Assembly: GCF_015101885.1 (NCBI RefSeq)
Contig: NZ_CP062942.1
Coordinates: 62,001-126,000 of the forward strand
Reading direction: 5' to 3'
Length of the DNA stretch: 64,000 nucleotides
From: Massilia litorea
GTDB lineage: Bacteria; Pseudomonadota; Gammaproteobacteria; Burkholderiales; Burkholderiaceae_D
Shown one piece after another: positions 8,631 to 17,324 of the stretch (position 1 is its first letter; every line of letters starts with the position of its first letter). The notes beneath the pieces were generated by a model that worked only from the letters and a program-made list of their open reading frames with translations, did not search any database and had not been told where the DNA came from. The position numbers and the translations under genes are program-made.

Positions 8631-10628
8631 TCAGAGATCGAGCGTCAGGCAGGCATTGCGCGCCCGCGAGCAGCAGGGCGCGAACACCTTGTTGCGGGCG
8701 CGCTCCTCTTCGCTCAGGCAGTGGTCGCGGTGTTCGGGCCGGCCCTCGATGACGCCGATCAGGCAGCTGCCGCACACGCCCTCGCGGCAGGAATGGGGCA
8801 CCGGCAGGCCGGCCGCCAGCAGGGCGTCGAGCGCGGTCTGTTCGCGGCCGACCTGGATTACCCGGCCGCTGCCGGCGAGGCGTAGTTCGAAGGGCGCATC
8901 AACAGTAGAATTCGCGCCACCGGCCGCGGCGCCCGCGAACACTTCGCGGTGCAAGCACGATTCTTCCCAGCCGGCGGCGCGCGCCGTGTCGAGTACCGCA
9001 TCCATGAATCCGGCCGGACCGCAGACATAGACATGGGCACCGTCTTTCGGATCGGCCAGCAGCGCGGACAGCGCGTGTCGCCCGCCCGGCTGGCCCTCGC
9101 TGAAATACAGGTGAACCCGTGCGGCGAAGGGCGATTCCATGAGCCGGTCGACGAAAGCGGCGCGCTCGCGCGTGCGGACGAAATAATGCAGTTCGAAGTC
9201 GGCGCCTCCGTCGGCCAGCTGCTCGGCCATGGCCAGGATCGGCGTGATGCCGATCCCGCCCGCGAACAGCAGCGAGCGCCGCGCCGACGGGCACAAGGGA
9301 AAATGGTTGCGCGGCAGGCCGACCTCGAGCAGGTCGCCGGTCTCGACCTCTTCATGCATCGCGCGCGAGCCGCCGCGCGAATCGCCCGCATGCTGCACGC
9401 AGATCAGGTAGCGATGGCGCTCGCGCGGGTGGTTGCAGAGCGAATAGTGGCGCACCAGGTGCGGCGCCGCCCGCACTGCGATGTGGGCGCCGGCCTCGAA
9501 GCGCGGCAGGCGAGCGCCGTTCGCGCCTACCAGCTCGAAGGAGCAGATGCCGGCGGCTTCCTCGGTCTTGCGCGCGACCCGCAGATGCAGGCGCGCCGAC
9601 TGGCGCTGCGCCTGGCGCGCGCGGCTGCGCTTGCGCAGCCAGCTGGCGGTGCCGGTCCAGGCCAGGCCGGCTACCGACAGCGCGCCCGCGCACAGCAGCA
9701 GCTGCATGACCAGGCCGCCGGTCCAGCCGTAGTGGATGCCGGCCGCCGTCAGGTACAGCTTGTGCGCGAGCGTGTGCGACGCATACGGCACATGGCGCAG
9801 CAGCGCGCCGCTCGCGGGATCGAGGAGTACGTAATCGAGGGCGTTGGCATGGGGCGCATCCGGACCGAGCATCTCGAAGCTGGCCGCCTGCGCCGACGCG
9901 CGCGGCAGGCGGATCTGGATCCGGCGCGCCTGCGGCACCAGCGTCTCGGCCCGGGCCAGCAGCTGCGCCAGCGACGCGTGGGTGGCGGTTGCCGGCGCCG
10001 CCGGCGCGGTCGGTCCGGCGGCGCCCCAGGAAAACGCCTGCAGCACGCCGGTCAGGGTACTGACGAGCAGAATGGGCGCGGCGTAGAAACCGAGCTTGCG
10101 ATGCCAGTCCAGCTGGCGCGCGGCGCCCGCCAGGCCGCGCCGCCGGCGCAGGTTGTTCAGGCCGCCGGACCACCACAGCACCACCCCGGCCAGCACCAGC
10201 GCGGCGAAGGCCGTGCCCGTGACTTTCAGAAGCAGGCCGTCGCCAGGCGCGAAATTCAGGCCGTGCAGCCAGGACAAGGTGCCGAGGGCGCCGCCATACA
10301 CTGGGCGTGCACCCAGCACCCGCGCGCTGCAGCGGTCGACGTGGATCCACTGGCCGTCGCTGAAACGCACGCGTGCGCTGCTCGCGGGATCGCTCGTCAG
10401 CCGGATCAGGGTCAGCGCGCCCGCATCCGGATGGGCGGCGCGCGCGGCATCGACCAGGCGGTCCAGCGGCAGCGGGCTGGCGCAACGCGGCGCCAGCAGC
10501 AGCGGGGCGTTCAGCGCCGGGTCGAGCTGGCTCTTGAACACGAGCACGGCGCCGCTCATGGCGATCAGCAGGAACAGCATGCCGCCGGCCAGTGCTGTCC
10601 AGCGGTGCAGTTGGCGCAGGGGCTGCAT
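8631..10628 (-). CDS. PepSY membrane protein fused to ferredoxin-type reductase
   Basis: A 665-aa fusion. The N-terminal 330 residues are a PepSY-associated membrane region ([20 protein letters not shown] at 10-29 and further helices). A flavin/NAD reductase domain follows ([35 protein letters not shown]), and a C-terminal plant-type 2Fe-2S domain has CREGVCGSC plus a fourth Cys in RDHC. The start ATG 10628 was chosen because the membrane helix begins right after it; the longer open frame upstream overlaps the binding-protein gene in another frame. It probably moves electrons from NAD(P)H across or into the membrane, perhaps for ferric-chelate reduction or a partner oxygenase. dadA lies 46 bp downstream. 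Confidence 0.8.
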   Translation of the reverse strand: MQPLRQLHRWTALAGGMLFLLIAMSGAVLVFKSQLDPALNAPLLLAPRCASPLPLDRLVDAARAAHPDAGALTLIRLTSDPASSARVRFSDGQWIHVDRCSARVLGARPVYGGALGTLSWLHGLNFAPGDGLLLKVTGTAFAALVLAGVVLWWSGGLNNLRRRRGLAGAARQLDWHRKLGFYAAPILLVSTLTGVLQAFSWGAAGPTAPAAPATATHASLAQLLARAETLVPQARRIQIRLPRASAQAASFEMLGPDAPHANALDYVLLDPASGALLRHVPYASHTLAHKLYLTAAGIHYGWTGGLVMQLLLCAGALSVAGLAWTGTASWLRKRSRARQAQRQSARLHLRVARKTEEAAGICSFELVGANGARLPRFEAGAHIAVRAAPHLVRHYSLCNHPRERHRYLICVQHAGDSRGGSRAMHEEVETGDLLEVGLPRNHFPLCPSARRSLLFAGGIGITPILAMAEQLADGGADFELHYFVRTRERAAFVDRLMESPFAARVHLYFSEGQPGGRHALSALLADPKDGAHVYVCGPAGFMDAVLDTARAAGWEESCLHREVFAGAAAGGANSTVDAPFELRLAGSGRVIQVGREQTALDALLAAGLPVPHSCREGVCGSCLIGVIEGRPEHRDHCLSEEERARNKVFAPCCSRARNACLTLDL

Positions 10629-10651
10629 CGGTATCGCCAGGGAGCGCCGGC

Positions 10652-12220
10652 TCAGGCGTCGACCCAGACCTGCTCCGGGCAGTTGTAGCCCATGAAGGAG
10701 CCGAGCGGGTGCGAGGAGGCACCCTTGACGCGCTTGCTGAGCCCTTCGAGGATCGTGATGAAGACCGGGATGCCGACGCCGCAGTGCTGGTGCACCAGAG
10801 TCTGCATGTCCGCGTACATCAGCTTGCGTTTCGCTTCGTCGGTCTCGGCGCGGGCCGACACCAGCAGCTGGTCGAAGCGCTCGTTTTTCCATGCCGAGCC
10901 GTTCCAGGGCGCATCCGACTTGAAGAACTGCGTGAAGACCATGTCTGCACTGGGACGCGGGTTGACGTTGCCGAAGCCCATGGGCGACTTGTTCCAGTGG
11001 TTCGACCAGTAGCCATCGGCCGACACCCGTTTCACCTTCAGCTTCAGGCCAGCCTTGTAGGCGGACTGCTGCAGCAGCATCGCCATGTCGACCGAACCGG
11101 TGGCCGCCACCGAGCACACCACCGGCAGTTCGAGGTCCAGCACACCGGCGCGCTTGAGGTGGAAGCGGGCGCGTTCCGGATCGTAGGGGCGCTGCGGCAG
11201 GCCGGCGAAATAGAAGCGGTTGCTGGGCGCGATCGGCTGGTCGTTGCCGAGGTCGGCATAGCCGCGGAAGGCCGCGCGCTTGATCTGCTCGCGGTCGATC
11301 AGGTATTTCATGCCGGTCGCGAAATCGGGATGGCGTCCGACGCCCAGGTCCTTGCGGATGATCAGGTCGGTGTACAGGCCCGATTTTGCCTCCAGCAGCG
11401 CGGCGCGCGGCTCCTCGCGCACCCGTTTGGCGCTGCGCGGATTGACGTCGTTGATCCAGTCGACGTCGCCCGACAGCAGTGCGTTGACGCGCGCCGATTC
11501 GTCGGGAATGCCGAACAGGACAATCTCGTCGAGGTAGGGCAGGCCCGCCTTCCAGTAGTACGGATTGCGCACCGCCACCGTGCGCACGCCGGGCGTGAAT
11601 TCCTTGCACAGGAAGGCGCCGGTGCCGACGGCGGTATCGAAACTGGTGGCGCCGTCCTTGACGATCACGAAGTTGGCCGTGGCCAGGATGACCGGCAGGT
11701 CGGCATTCGCGCCCTCGAGGACGATCCTGACGGTGAGCGGGTCGACGGCCGTCACCGACGCGAACTGTTGGGCGACCGACTTGACCTTGGAACCGGTCGC
11801 CGGCAGCTTGTGGCGGTTGAGCGAGTAGACGACGTCGGCCGACGTGAATGGCTTACCGTCGTGGAACACGACGCCCTTGCGCAGCCTGACGGTCCAGGTG
11901 AGCGCATCGTCGGTCTCGAAGGCTTCGGCCAAGGCCATCTGCGGGGCCAGGTGGGCGTCGAGGGTAGTCAGGCCGTTGTAGAACATGTGCGCGCGCAGGT
12001 AGTCGGTCGACAGACCGGCCTTGGCCGGGTCGAGCGTATCGGCGCTGGAACTGGACTGGGTGGCGATTGTCATGCGTCCGCCCTTGCGCGGCTGCGCCGC
12101 TGCCGCGTGTGCGCTGCCGACCAGGATGCCGCCGGCGCTCAGCGCCACGCTCCCGGCAAGCAGGGAACGCAGGGCATCGCGGCGCGAGCAGGCGCCAGGG
12201 AGGGAAGTCGAATCGGTCAT
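10652..12220 (-). CDS. Periplasmic peptide/opine-type ABC binding protein (SBP_bac_5)
   Basis: A 522-aa family 5 extracytoplasmic binding protein. The N-terminus has a twin-arginine-like signal, SRRDALRSLLAGSVALSAGG, ending near AHA. The mature part has typical segments such as LRKGVVFHDGKPFTSADVVYS and the late PVFITILEGL. ATG 12220 follows AGGAACC. No permease or ATPase genes adjoin it; the dipeptide-type transporter at 37118-40760 has no binding protein of its own, so the two may cooperate. It heads the minus-strand set with the PepSY-reductase (23-bp gap) and dadA. Confidence 0.85.
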   Translation of the reverse strand: MTDSTSLPGACSRRDALRSLLAGSVALSAGGILVGSAHAAAAQPRKGGRMTIATQSSSSADTLDPAKAGLSTDYLRAHMFYNGLTTLDAHLAPQMALAEAFETDDALTWTVRLRKGVVFHDGKPFTSADVVYSLNRHKLPATGSKVKSVAQQFASVTAVDPLTVRIVLEGANADLPVILATANFVIVKDGATSFDTAVGTGAFLCKEFTPGVRTVAVRNPYYWKAGLPYLDEIVLFGIPDESARVNALLSGDVDWINDVNPRSAKRVREEPRAALLEAKSGLYTDLIIRKDLGVGRHPDFATGMKYLIDREQIKRAAFRGYADLGNDQPIAPSNRFYFAGLPQRPYDPERARFHLKRAGVLDLELPVVCSVAATGSVDMAMLLQQSAYKAGLKLKVKRVSADGYWSNHWNKSPMGFGNVNPRPSADMVFTQFFKSDAPWNGSAWKNERFDQLLVSARAETDEAKRKLMYADMQTLVHQHCGVGIPVFITILEGLSKRVKGASSHPLGSFMGYNCPEQVWVDA

Positions 12221-12535
12221 CGCAATGGTTCCTGTGGCTGGTGACGAAGGCCAGGGATGGCCTCGTGACCTGGCTATTACACCATAGGCCGGGCGCAGAA
12301 ATGTCGCGTTTCGCGCAGGACGCGGCGCACATTGCGTGGTTTTGCGGCGGCCATTCAGCATAGCTTGCTGGGCCCCTCGGTCACGCAACAATATGCTTTT
12401 CGTGCCCCATCTTCGGGTGCGAAACGTCGTGGCCAGCCTCGAACAAAGCACAAAAAAACCGTGCTGCGCCGTAGAATTTTCCAGAGCAGGCCCAGATGAC
12501 GAATCACAGATGTATTCAATGCGAGGTAGAGAACT

Positions 12536-13753
12536 ATGGACCAAACGAATATGTACAACCCATCCGTGTGGAACGGCGGCAGCGCAGCAGCGGGAAGCCT
12601 GACCGGCCAGGCGAAGCTGGTGCGCTCGCGCATCGCGGTGATCGATGTCATGCGCGGCCTGATCATGTTGATCATGCTGTTCGACCACGTGCGCGAAACG
12701 CTCTACCTGCACATGCAGGTGACCGACCCGATGACCATCGCGCAGACCGCACCCTCGCTGTTCTTCACGCGCCTGGCGGCGCATTTCTGCGCGCCGATGT
12801 TCGTGTTCCTGACCGGCCTGTCGGCCTGGCTGTATGCCCATCCCGCGGCCGGACCGCGCAATGCGACCGGCTTCCTGGTCAAGCGCGGCCTGCTGCTGGT
12901 CGCGCTGGAACTGGTGGCGGTGAACTTCGCGTGGGCCGGCCAGTATCCGCCGGCGGTGCTGTTCCTGCAGGTGATCTGGGTTATCGGCCTGGCGATGATC
13001 GTGCTGGCCCTGGTGCACCGCCTGCCGCTGGCGCTGCTGGGTGCGGTCGCGCTGGCCATCATCTTCGGCCACAATGCCTTCGCAGGGCTCAGCTTCACCC
13101 CCGGCAGCTTCGCCCAGGCGGCGTACACCGTGCTGCTCGAGCGCGGCTACCTGATTTCCGAAGGCGCGGTCAAGCTCAAGGTCACCTATCCGCTGCTGCC
13201 CTGGATCGGCGTCATCCTGCTCGGCTACGTCTGCGGTCCACTGTATGGCGCGGCAATGCAGCCGGGCCGCCGCAAGCAGCAGCTGGTCACCATCGGCCTG
13301 GGCGCGCTGGCGCTGCTGCTGGTCCTGCGCGGCTTTAACATCTACGGCGAAAACGCGCCCTGGGTGACGGGCGAGACCGGCATCCAGACCGTCATGTCTT
13401 TCCTGAACTTCACCAAGTATCCGCCCTCGCTCGACTTCGTCCTGATGACCATCGGCACCGGCATGCTGTGCATGGCGGCGCTCGAGAAGCACGACAACTG
13501 GTTCACGCGCGCCTGCGCCACCTTCGGCGGCGCCCCGATGTTCTACTACCTGTTCCATCTCTACCTGCTGCTGGGGATGCAGCATGCGCTGGTAGCCATG
13601 TTCGGCGCCAACCATGGCGAGCGCTTCGGGGTTGATTCGATCTGGCCGGTGTGGATCGTGTCGCTGCTGCTGATGCCGATCCTGTATGTGCCCTGCCGCG
13701 CCTTCGCGCGCTACAAGCGCACCTCGACGCAAGCCTGGGTACGGTATTTCTGA
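12536..13753 (+). CDS. HGSNAT-like membrane acyltransferase (DUF1624)
   Basis: A 405-aa protein with about ten membrane helices. The N-terminal RIAVIDVMRGLIMLIMLFDH (about 32-51) is the signature of the heparan-alpha-glucosaminide N-acetyltransferase-like family, with the conserved Asp-Arg-Gly and a membrane His. Bacterial members probably transfer acetyl groups across the membrane; the substrate is unknown. The gene ends in TGATG, overlapping the start of the next gene, so the two are probably coupled. Confidence 0.75.
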   Translation: MDQTNMYNPSVWNGGSAAAGSLTGQAKLVRSRIAVIDVMRGLIMLIMLFDHVRETLYLHMQVTDPMTIAQTAPSLFFTRLAAHFCAPMFVFLTGLSAWLYAHPAAGPRNATGFLVKRGLLLVALELVAVNFAWAGQYPPAVLFLQVIWVIGLAMIVLALVHRLPLALLGAVALAIIFGHNAFAGLSFTPGSFAQAAYTVLLERGYLISEGAVKLKVTYPLLPWIGVILLGYVCGPLYGAAMQPGRRKQQLVTIGLGALALLLVLRGFNIYGENAPWVTGETGIQTVMSFLNFTKYPPSLDFVLMTIGTGMLCMAALEKHDNWFTRACATFGGAPMFYYLFHLYLLLGMQHALVAMFGANHGERFGVDSIWPVWIVSLLLMPILYVPCRAFARYKRTSTQAWVRYF

Positions 13754-14499
13754 TGCGCGCAAACATGATCGACATGCGCCGCTGGCTGGCCGCCTGCCTG
13801 CTGCTGCCCTGCCTTGCCGGGGGCGCGGCGGCGACCGAGGACACGGACACGCCGGGCCCCGGCGGCTGGGAGCACAACATCGGCATCAGCGCCACCCGCA
13901 CCGCGCTGGGTGGCTGGGAATACGGCCTGCCGGAGGGAGACCTCAACTTCGGTATCGGCGAGCACGGCCAGCTGCTGCTGGGCGGCAGCCGGCTCAGCCT
14001 GCGCGAGCCGGGCGCGGCGCGCCTGGACGGCACCGGTGGCGCCGTCGTCGGCCTCAAGTGGCGCCTGCTCGACCACGAGAAGGCGGGCTTCTCGCTGGCG
14101 GTATTCCCGCAGTACACCTGGACGCCATCGAAGCGTGCCGAACGCAGCGGCCTGGTCGAGCGCGAACGCAGCGTGATCCTGCCGTTGATCGTCGGCTTTC
14201 ATGCCGGCGAGACGGGCGTCTTCCTCGAGGCCGGACGCAAGCTCGCCTCGAACGGTGGTGAGCGCGAGTGGGCGGGCGGGATCAAAGTCCTGAACCAGTG
14301 CACGCCGCGTATCGAGTGCCGCATCGAATTCCAGCGCAGGCTGGTGAGCGCGGTCGCGCACGAGACCACCGCCAGCGCCGGCTTCAAGTTCGCGCTGAAC
14401 GAGAGCCTGCTGCTGGTGACCGGCCTGGCGCGCGATGTCGGCACCCATACCGGCAACGGTGCATTGAGCATGAATCTAGGATTCCAGTTCGTACGCTAA
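13753..14499 (+). CDS. Secreted or outer-membrane protein of unknown function
   Basis: A 248-aa product. It starts at ATG 13753, which overlaps the stop of the acyltransferase gene. It has a signal peptide (RRWLAACLLLPCLAGGAAA, about 7-25), then alternating short strands (LNFGIGEHGQLLLGGSRLSL, ILPLIVGFHAG) ending in Phe-Val-Arg. The pattern resembles a small outer-membrane beta-barrel. I recognise no family. Co-translation with the acyltransferase-like protein suggests a shared envelope role. aspA starts 12 bp downstream. Confidence 0.6.
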   Translation: MRANMIDMRRWLAACLLLPCLAGGAAATEDTDTPGPGGWEHNIGISATRTALGGWEYGLPEGDLNFGIGEHGQLLLGGSRLSLREPGAARLDGTGGAVVGLKWRLLDHEKAGFSLAVFPQYTWTPSKRAERSGLVERERSVILPLIVGFHAGETGVFLEAGRKLASNGGEREWAGGIKVLNQCTPRIECRIEFQRRLVSAVAHETTASAGFKFALNESLLLVTGLARDVGTHTGNGALSMNLGFQFVR

Positions 14500-14510
14500 G
14501 GGAAAAGACG

Positions 14511-15926
14511 ATGAAGACACGGATGGAGCACGACCTGCTGGGCGAACGCGCCGTCCCGGAGGACGCCTATTACGGCATCCACACCGTGCGGGCCCGCGAA
14601 AACTTCTGGATCAGCGGCGCCCGGCTGGCCGACTATCCCGACCTGGTGCTGGCGCTGGCGACGATCAAGCAGGCCGCCGCGCTGGCCAACTGCGAACTCG
14701 GCGTGCTCGACCCCGGCAAATGCGGCGCCATTGTGCAGGCCTGCGGCGAAGTGCTCGATGGCAGCCTGCACGAGCACTTCGTGGTCGACATGATGCAGGG
14801 CGGCGCCGGCACCTCGACCAACATGAATGCGAACGAGGTGATTGCCAACCGCGCGCTCGAACTGCTGGGCCGCCCGCGCGGGGCCTACGCCTGGCTGCAC
14901 CCGAACGAGGACGTCAATCTCAGCCAGAGCACGAACGACGTCTATCCCTGCGCGCTCAAGCTGGCATTGCACGCGGCCGGCCTGCGCCTGCTCGATGCTT
15001 TCGATGCGCTGCGCGCCGCCATCGACGCCAAGGCGGTGGAGTTCGCGGCGGTCCTCAAGATGGGCCGCACCCAGCTGCAGGACGCGGTGCCGATGACCCT
15101 GGGGCAGGAGTTCGCCACCTATTCGGTGATGCTGGCGGCCGACCGCGCCGCCTTGCTGCGCGCGCTCGATCGCCTGTGCGAAATCAGCCTGGGCGCGACC
15201 GCGATCGGCACCGGCATCAATTCGCCGCCGGGCTATACGCGGGCAGTGCGCCGGCACCTGGCGCGGCTGACCGGGTTGCCGCTGCGCACCGCGCCCGACC
15301 TGGTCGCCGCCACCCAGGATACCGACGCTTTCGTCGAACTGTCGGCGGCACTGAAATCCTGCGCGATCAAGCTGGGCAAGGTCTGCAACGACCTGCGCAT
15401 GCTGTCCTCGGGTCCGCGCGCCGGTTTCGGCGAAATCAACCTGCCGCCGATGCAGGCTGGATCGAGCATCATGCCAGGCAAGGTCAATCCGGTGATCCCG
15501 GAAGTGGTCAACCAGGTGGCCTTCGAGGTGATCGGCAACGACCTGGTCGTCACGCAAGCCGCGCAGGCGGGCCAGCTGCAGCTCAACGCCTTCGAGCCGG
15601 TGATCGCCTTCAGCCTGTTCAAGAGCCTGACCCACCTGCGCGCGGCCTGCTACACGCTGGAGACGCGCTGCATCAGCGGCATCACGGCTAATCCCGAGTA
15701 TCTGAAGTCGGTGGTGCACGGCTCGATCGGGCTGGTCACGGCCTTGAATCCGTATATCGGCTACGCCAGGGCCAGCGCGATCGCGCGCGAAGCGCAGGTG
15801 TCCGGACGCGGCATCGCGGAACTGGTGCTGCAGAAGGGGTGGCTCAGCCAAGCGCAGCTGGACGAGATACTCCGGCCCGAGTTGCTGACCCGGCCGCCGG
15901 CGGATCTGTCGGAAGCGGCTGGATGA
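14511..15926 (+). CDS. aspA: Aspartate ammonia-lyase
   Basis: A 471-aa enzyme of the aspartase/fumarase superfamily, converting L-aspartate to fumarate and ammonia. It has the N-terminal EHDLLGERAVPEDAYYGIHT, the STNDVYP segment and the flexible catalytic loop GSSIMPGKVNPVIPE (about 320-334), which holds the superfamily signature. Length fits AspA. ATG 14511 follows AAGGGAAAAG. A strong hairpin follows the stop. With gabD next door it could feed amino-acid carbon into the TCA cycle. Confidence 0.92.
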   Translation: MKTRMEHDLLGERAVPEDAYYGIHTVRARENFWISGARLADYPDLVLALATIKQAAALANCELGVLDPGKCGAIVQACGEVLDGSLHEHFVVDMMQGGAGTSTNMNANEVIANRALELLGRPRGAYAWLHPNEDVNLSQSTNDVYPCALKLALHAAGLRLLDAFDALRAAIDAKAVEFAAVLKMGRTQLQDAVPMTLGQEFATYSVMLAADRAALLRALDRLCEISLGATAIGTGINSPPGYTRAVRRHLARLTGLPLRTAPDLVAATQDTDAFVELSAALKSCAIKLGKVCNDLRMLSSGPRAGFGEINLPPMQAGSSIMPGKVNPVIPEVVNQVAFEVIGNDLVVTQAAQAGQLQLNAFEPVIAFSLFKSLTHLRAACYTLETRCISGITANPEYLKSVVHGSIGLVTALNPYIGYARASAIAREAQVSGRGIAELVLQKGWLSQAQLDEILRPELLTRPPADLSEAAG

Positions 15927-15932
15927 ACGTAC

Positions 15933-15961
15933 GGTGGGCGAGGCCACTGGCCTCGCCCACC
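15933..15961. terminator. Hairpin between convergent aspA and the cupin gene
   Basis: GGTGGGCGAGGCC (15933-15945) and GGCCTCGCCCACC (15949-15961) are perfect 13-bp arms with a 3-nt loop. They sit 7 bp after the aspA stop and 7 bp from the stop of the opposing cupin gene. There is no long T tract, so this is a likely bidirectional terminator or 3'-end stabiliser. Confidence 0.6.
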
Positions 15962-15967
15962 CCTACA

Positions 15968-16327
15968 TTAACGGCGTTCCGTCACCACCCAGAACTTGCT
16001 GGCCGGCTCCACGATATCGAACACACCCTTGAAGCCCGGCGGAATGATGCCGGTGTCGCCCGGCCCGTAGGCAAGGGTCGTGCTGCCGTCTTCATTCGAA
16101 ATCTCCACCTTCCCCGTCAGGATGTGAAAGAACTCGTGCTTGTCTTCGTCGAGGGCGATGCGGTAGCTGCCGGCTTCGGCGCTCCAGGTGCCCGAGCGCA
16201 CGCCGTGGGCGTCGTTCGCAAAATATTCCTGGCTGGTGCGCAGGGGATTGCCGCGGATGCGGCGGTCTTCGTCCGGGTGCTGCTGCTTGATGTCGGGCGT
16301 GATGTCGTAAAAGCGGAGCATGGTCAT
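15968..16327 (-). CDS. Cupin-domain protein
   Basis: A 119-aa single-domain cupin with the motif-1-like segment HEFFHILTGKVEISNEDG (about 63-80) and motif 2 YGPGDTGIIPPGFKG (about 87-101). The family resembles the DUF861/ureidoglycine-type cupins. The substrate is unknown. ATG 16327 and ATG 16321 are both possible starts. It is the last gene of the gabD/AstE-like operon, 28 bp after the preceding stop. Confidence 0.75.
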   Translation of the reverse strand: MTMLRFYDITPDIKQQHPDEDRRIRGNPLRTSQEYFANDAHGVRSGTWSAEAGSYRIALDEDKHEFFHILTGKVEISNEDGSTTLAYGPGDTGIIPPGFKGVFDIVEPASKFWVVTERR

Positions 16328-16355
16328 GTGGGCCTCGTTAAGTAAAGGTTGAAAA

Positions 16356-17324
16356 TCAGTCGAGCAGCTGGCCGAAGCGCACCACCGTCACGCCCGGACG
16401 CAGCTGGCGCAGCGAGGGCATGACGAGCACGCAGTTCGGGTAGGGCGTGGTGACCGGTTCGCCGTCGTTCCAGCCGATCACGCTACCCTGTTCAGGAAAG
16501 GTTTCGAGCCCGGTGTAGGGACCTGCGAAGCGGAAGTCCATGCTGCGTGCGACCACCGGATCGGTGACGCGCACGACCTTGACCGGCTCGGTGCGCGGCG
16601 CCAGCCAGCCTGCCGGCAGGTCCGGTTCGTCGACCACGCCGGCAAGCAGCAGGAAACGCGCGCAGCAATCGCGGGCGACGTCCACCGCTTTCGCTTCCCA
16701 GTGCTGGCCGCACTCGATTAGCAGCGCTTCCTTCGGACTGGCGGGGTCGCCGAAGCCGGCGTAGTCGCGCATGCGGCGGCCTTCGGGGTGGCCGGCGTCG
16801 CTGACGATCCAGGCCGGCACGCCCAGCTTGCGGGCGAGGGCGATTCCTTTCTCGTGCGGGCCGCAGACGTTCAGCGGCGCGCTGCGTTCATGCATCGAGT
16901 GCAGATCGAGCAGCCAGTCGACGCTGTCGACCAGCGGGCGCATGGCGCGCGCGCGCCGCAGTTCGCTCGAATCGCGGGCGGCGTTGTCGAGGATTGCCTC
17001 GCTCCAGACGCGGTTGAAATCCTGGTCGACGTAGCGGGAGGCGTCCGGATTGGCCGGTTCGAAGCGGGCGTAGGCGTCGACGTTGGCGAAGGCGAGCGTC
17101 AGCTTGCCGCGGCGCGGACGCAGGCCGGCGTCGATCAGCCCGCCGACCGCGATCGCGCCGCAGACCTCATTGCCGTGGGTGAGGGCATTGAGCATCACGT
17201 GCGGACCGGGCACGCCGCTGTCGAAGGTCCAGGCGTAAGGCAGGCCGGCATTGCCCGCGGCATAGGGCGAGATGTCGGGAAAGGCGACTTCGATCGGATA
17301 GGTTTCGTGGTCTGCGGTGTTCAT
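16356..17324 (-). CDS. Succinylglutamate desuccinylase/aspartoacylase-family zinc hydrolase
   Basis: A 322-aa AstE/AspA-type zinc carboxypeptidase-like enzyme. ALTHGNE (about 52-58) supplies His and Glu zinc ligands, LLDLHSMHE (about 138-146) the second His, and ALLIECGQHWE a late catalytic Glu. These enzymes cleave N-acyl amino acids. ATG 17324 is preferred over the upstream in-frame ATG because GGGAGG lies six bases before it. It overlaps the end of the gabD-like gene by ATGA, so the two steps are probably coupled: deacylation, then semialdehyde oxidation. Confidence 0.8.
   Translation of the reverse strand: MNTADHETYPIEVAFPDISPYAAGNAGLPYAWTFDSGVPGPHVMLNALTHGNEVCGAIAVGGLIDAGLRPRRGKLTLAFANVDAYARFEPANPDASRYVDQDFNRVWSEAILDNAARDSSELRRARAMRPLVDSVDWLLDLHSMHERSAPLNVCGPHEKGIALARKLGVPAWIVSDAGHPEGRRMRDYAGFGDPASPKEALLIECGQHWEAKAVDVARDCCARFLLLAGVVDEPDLPAGWLAPRTEPVKVVRVTDPVVARSMDFRFAGPYTGLETFPEQGSVIGWNDGEPVTTPYPNCVLVMPSLRQLRPGVTVVRFGQLLD

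Noticed and set aside
10652..13762. 1036-codon minus-strand frame read as one large protein
   Set aside because: Only its last 522 codons form the binding protein with a signal peptide; the earlier part is antisense to the acyltransferase gene.
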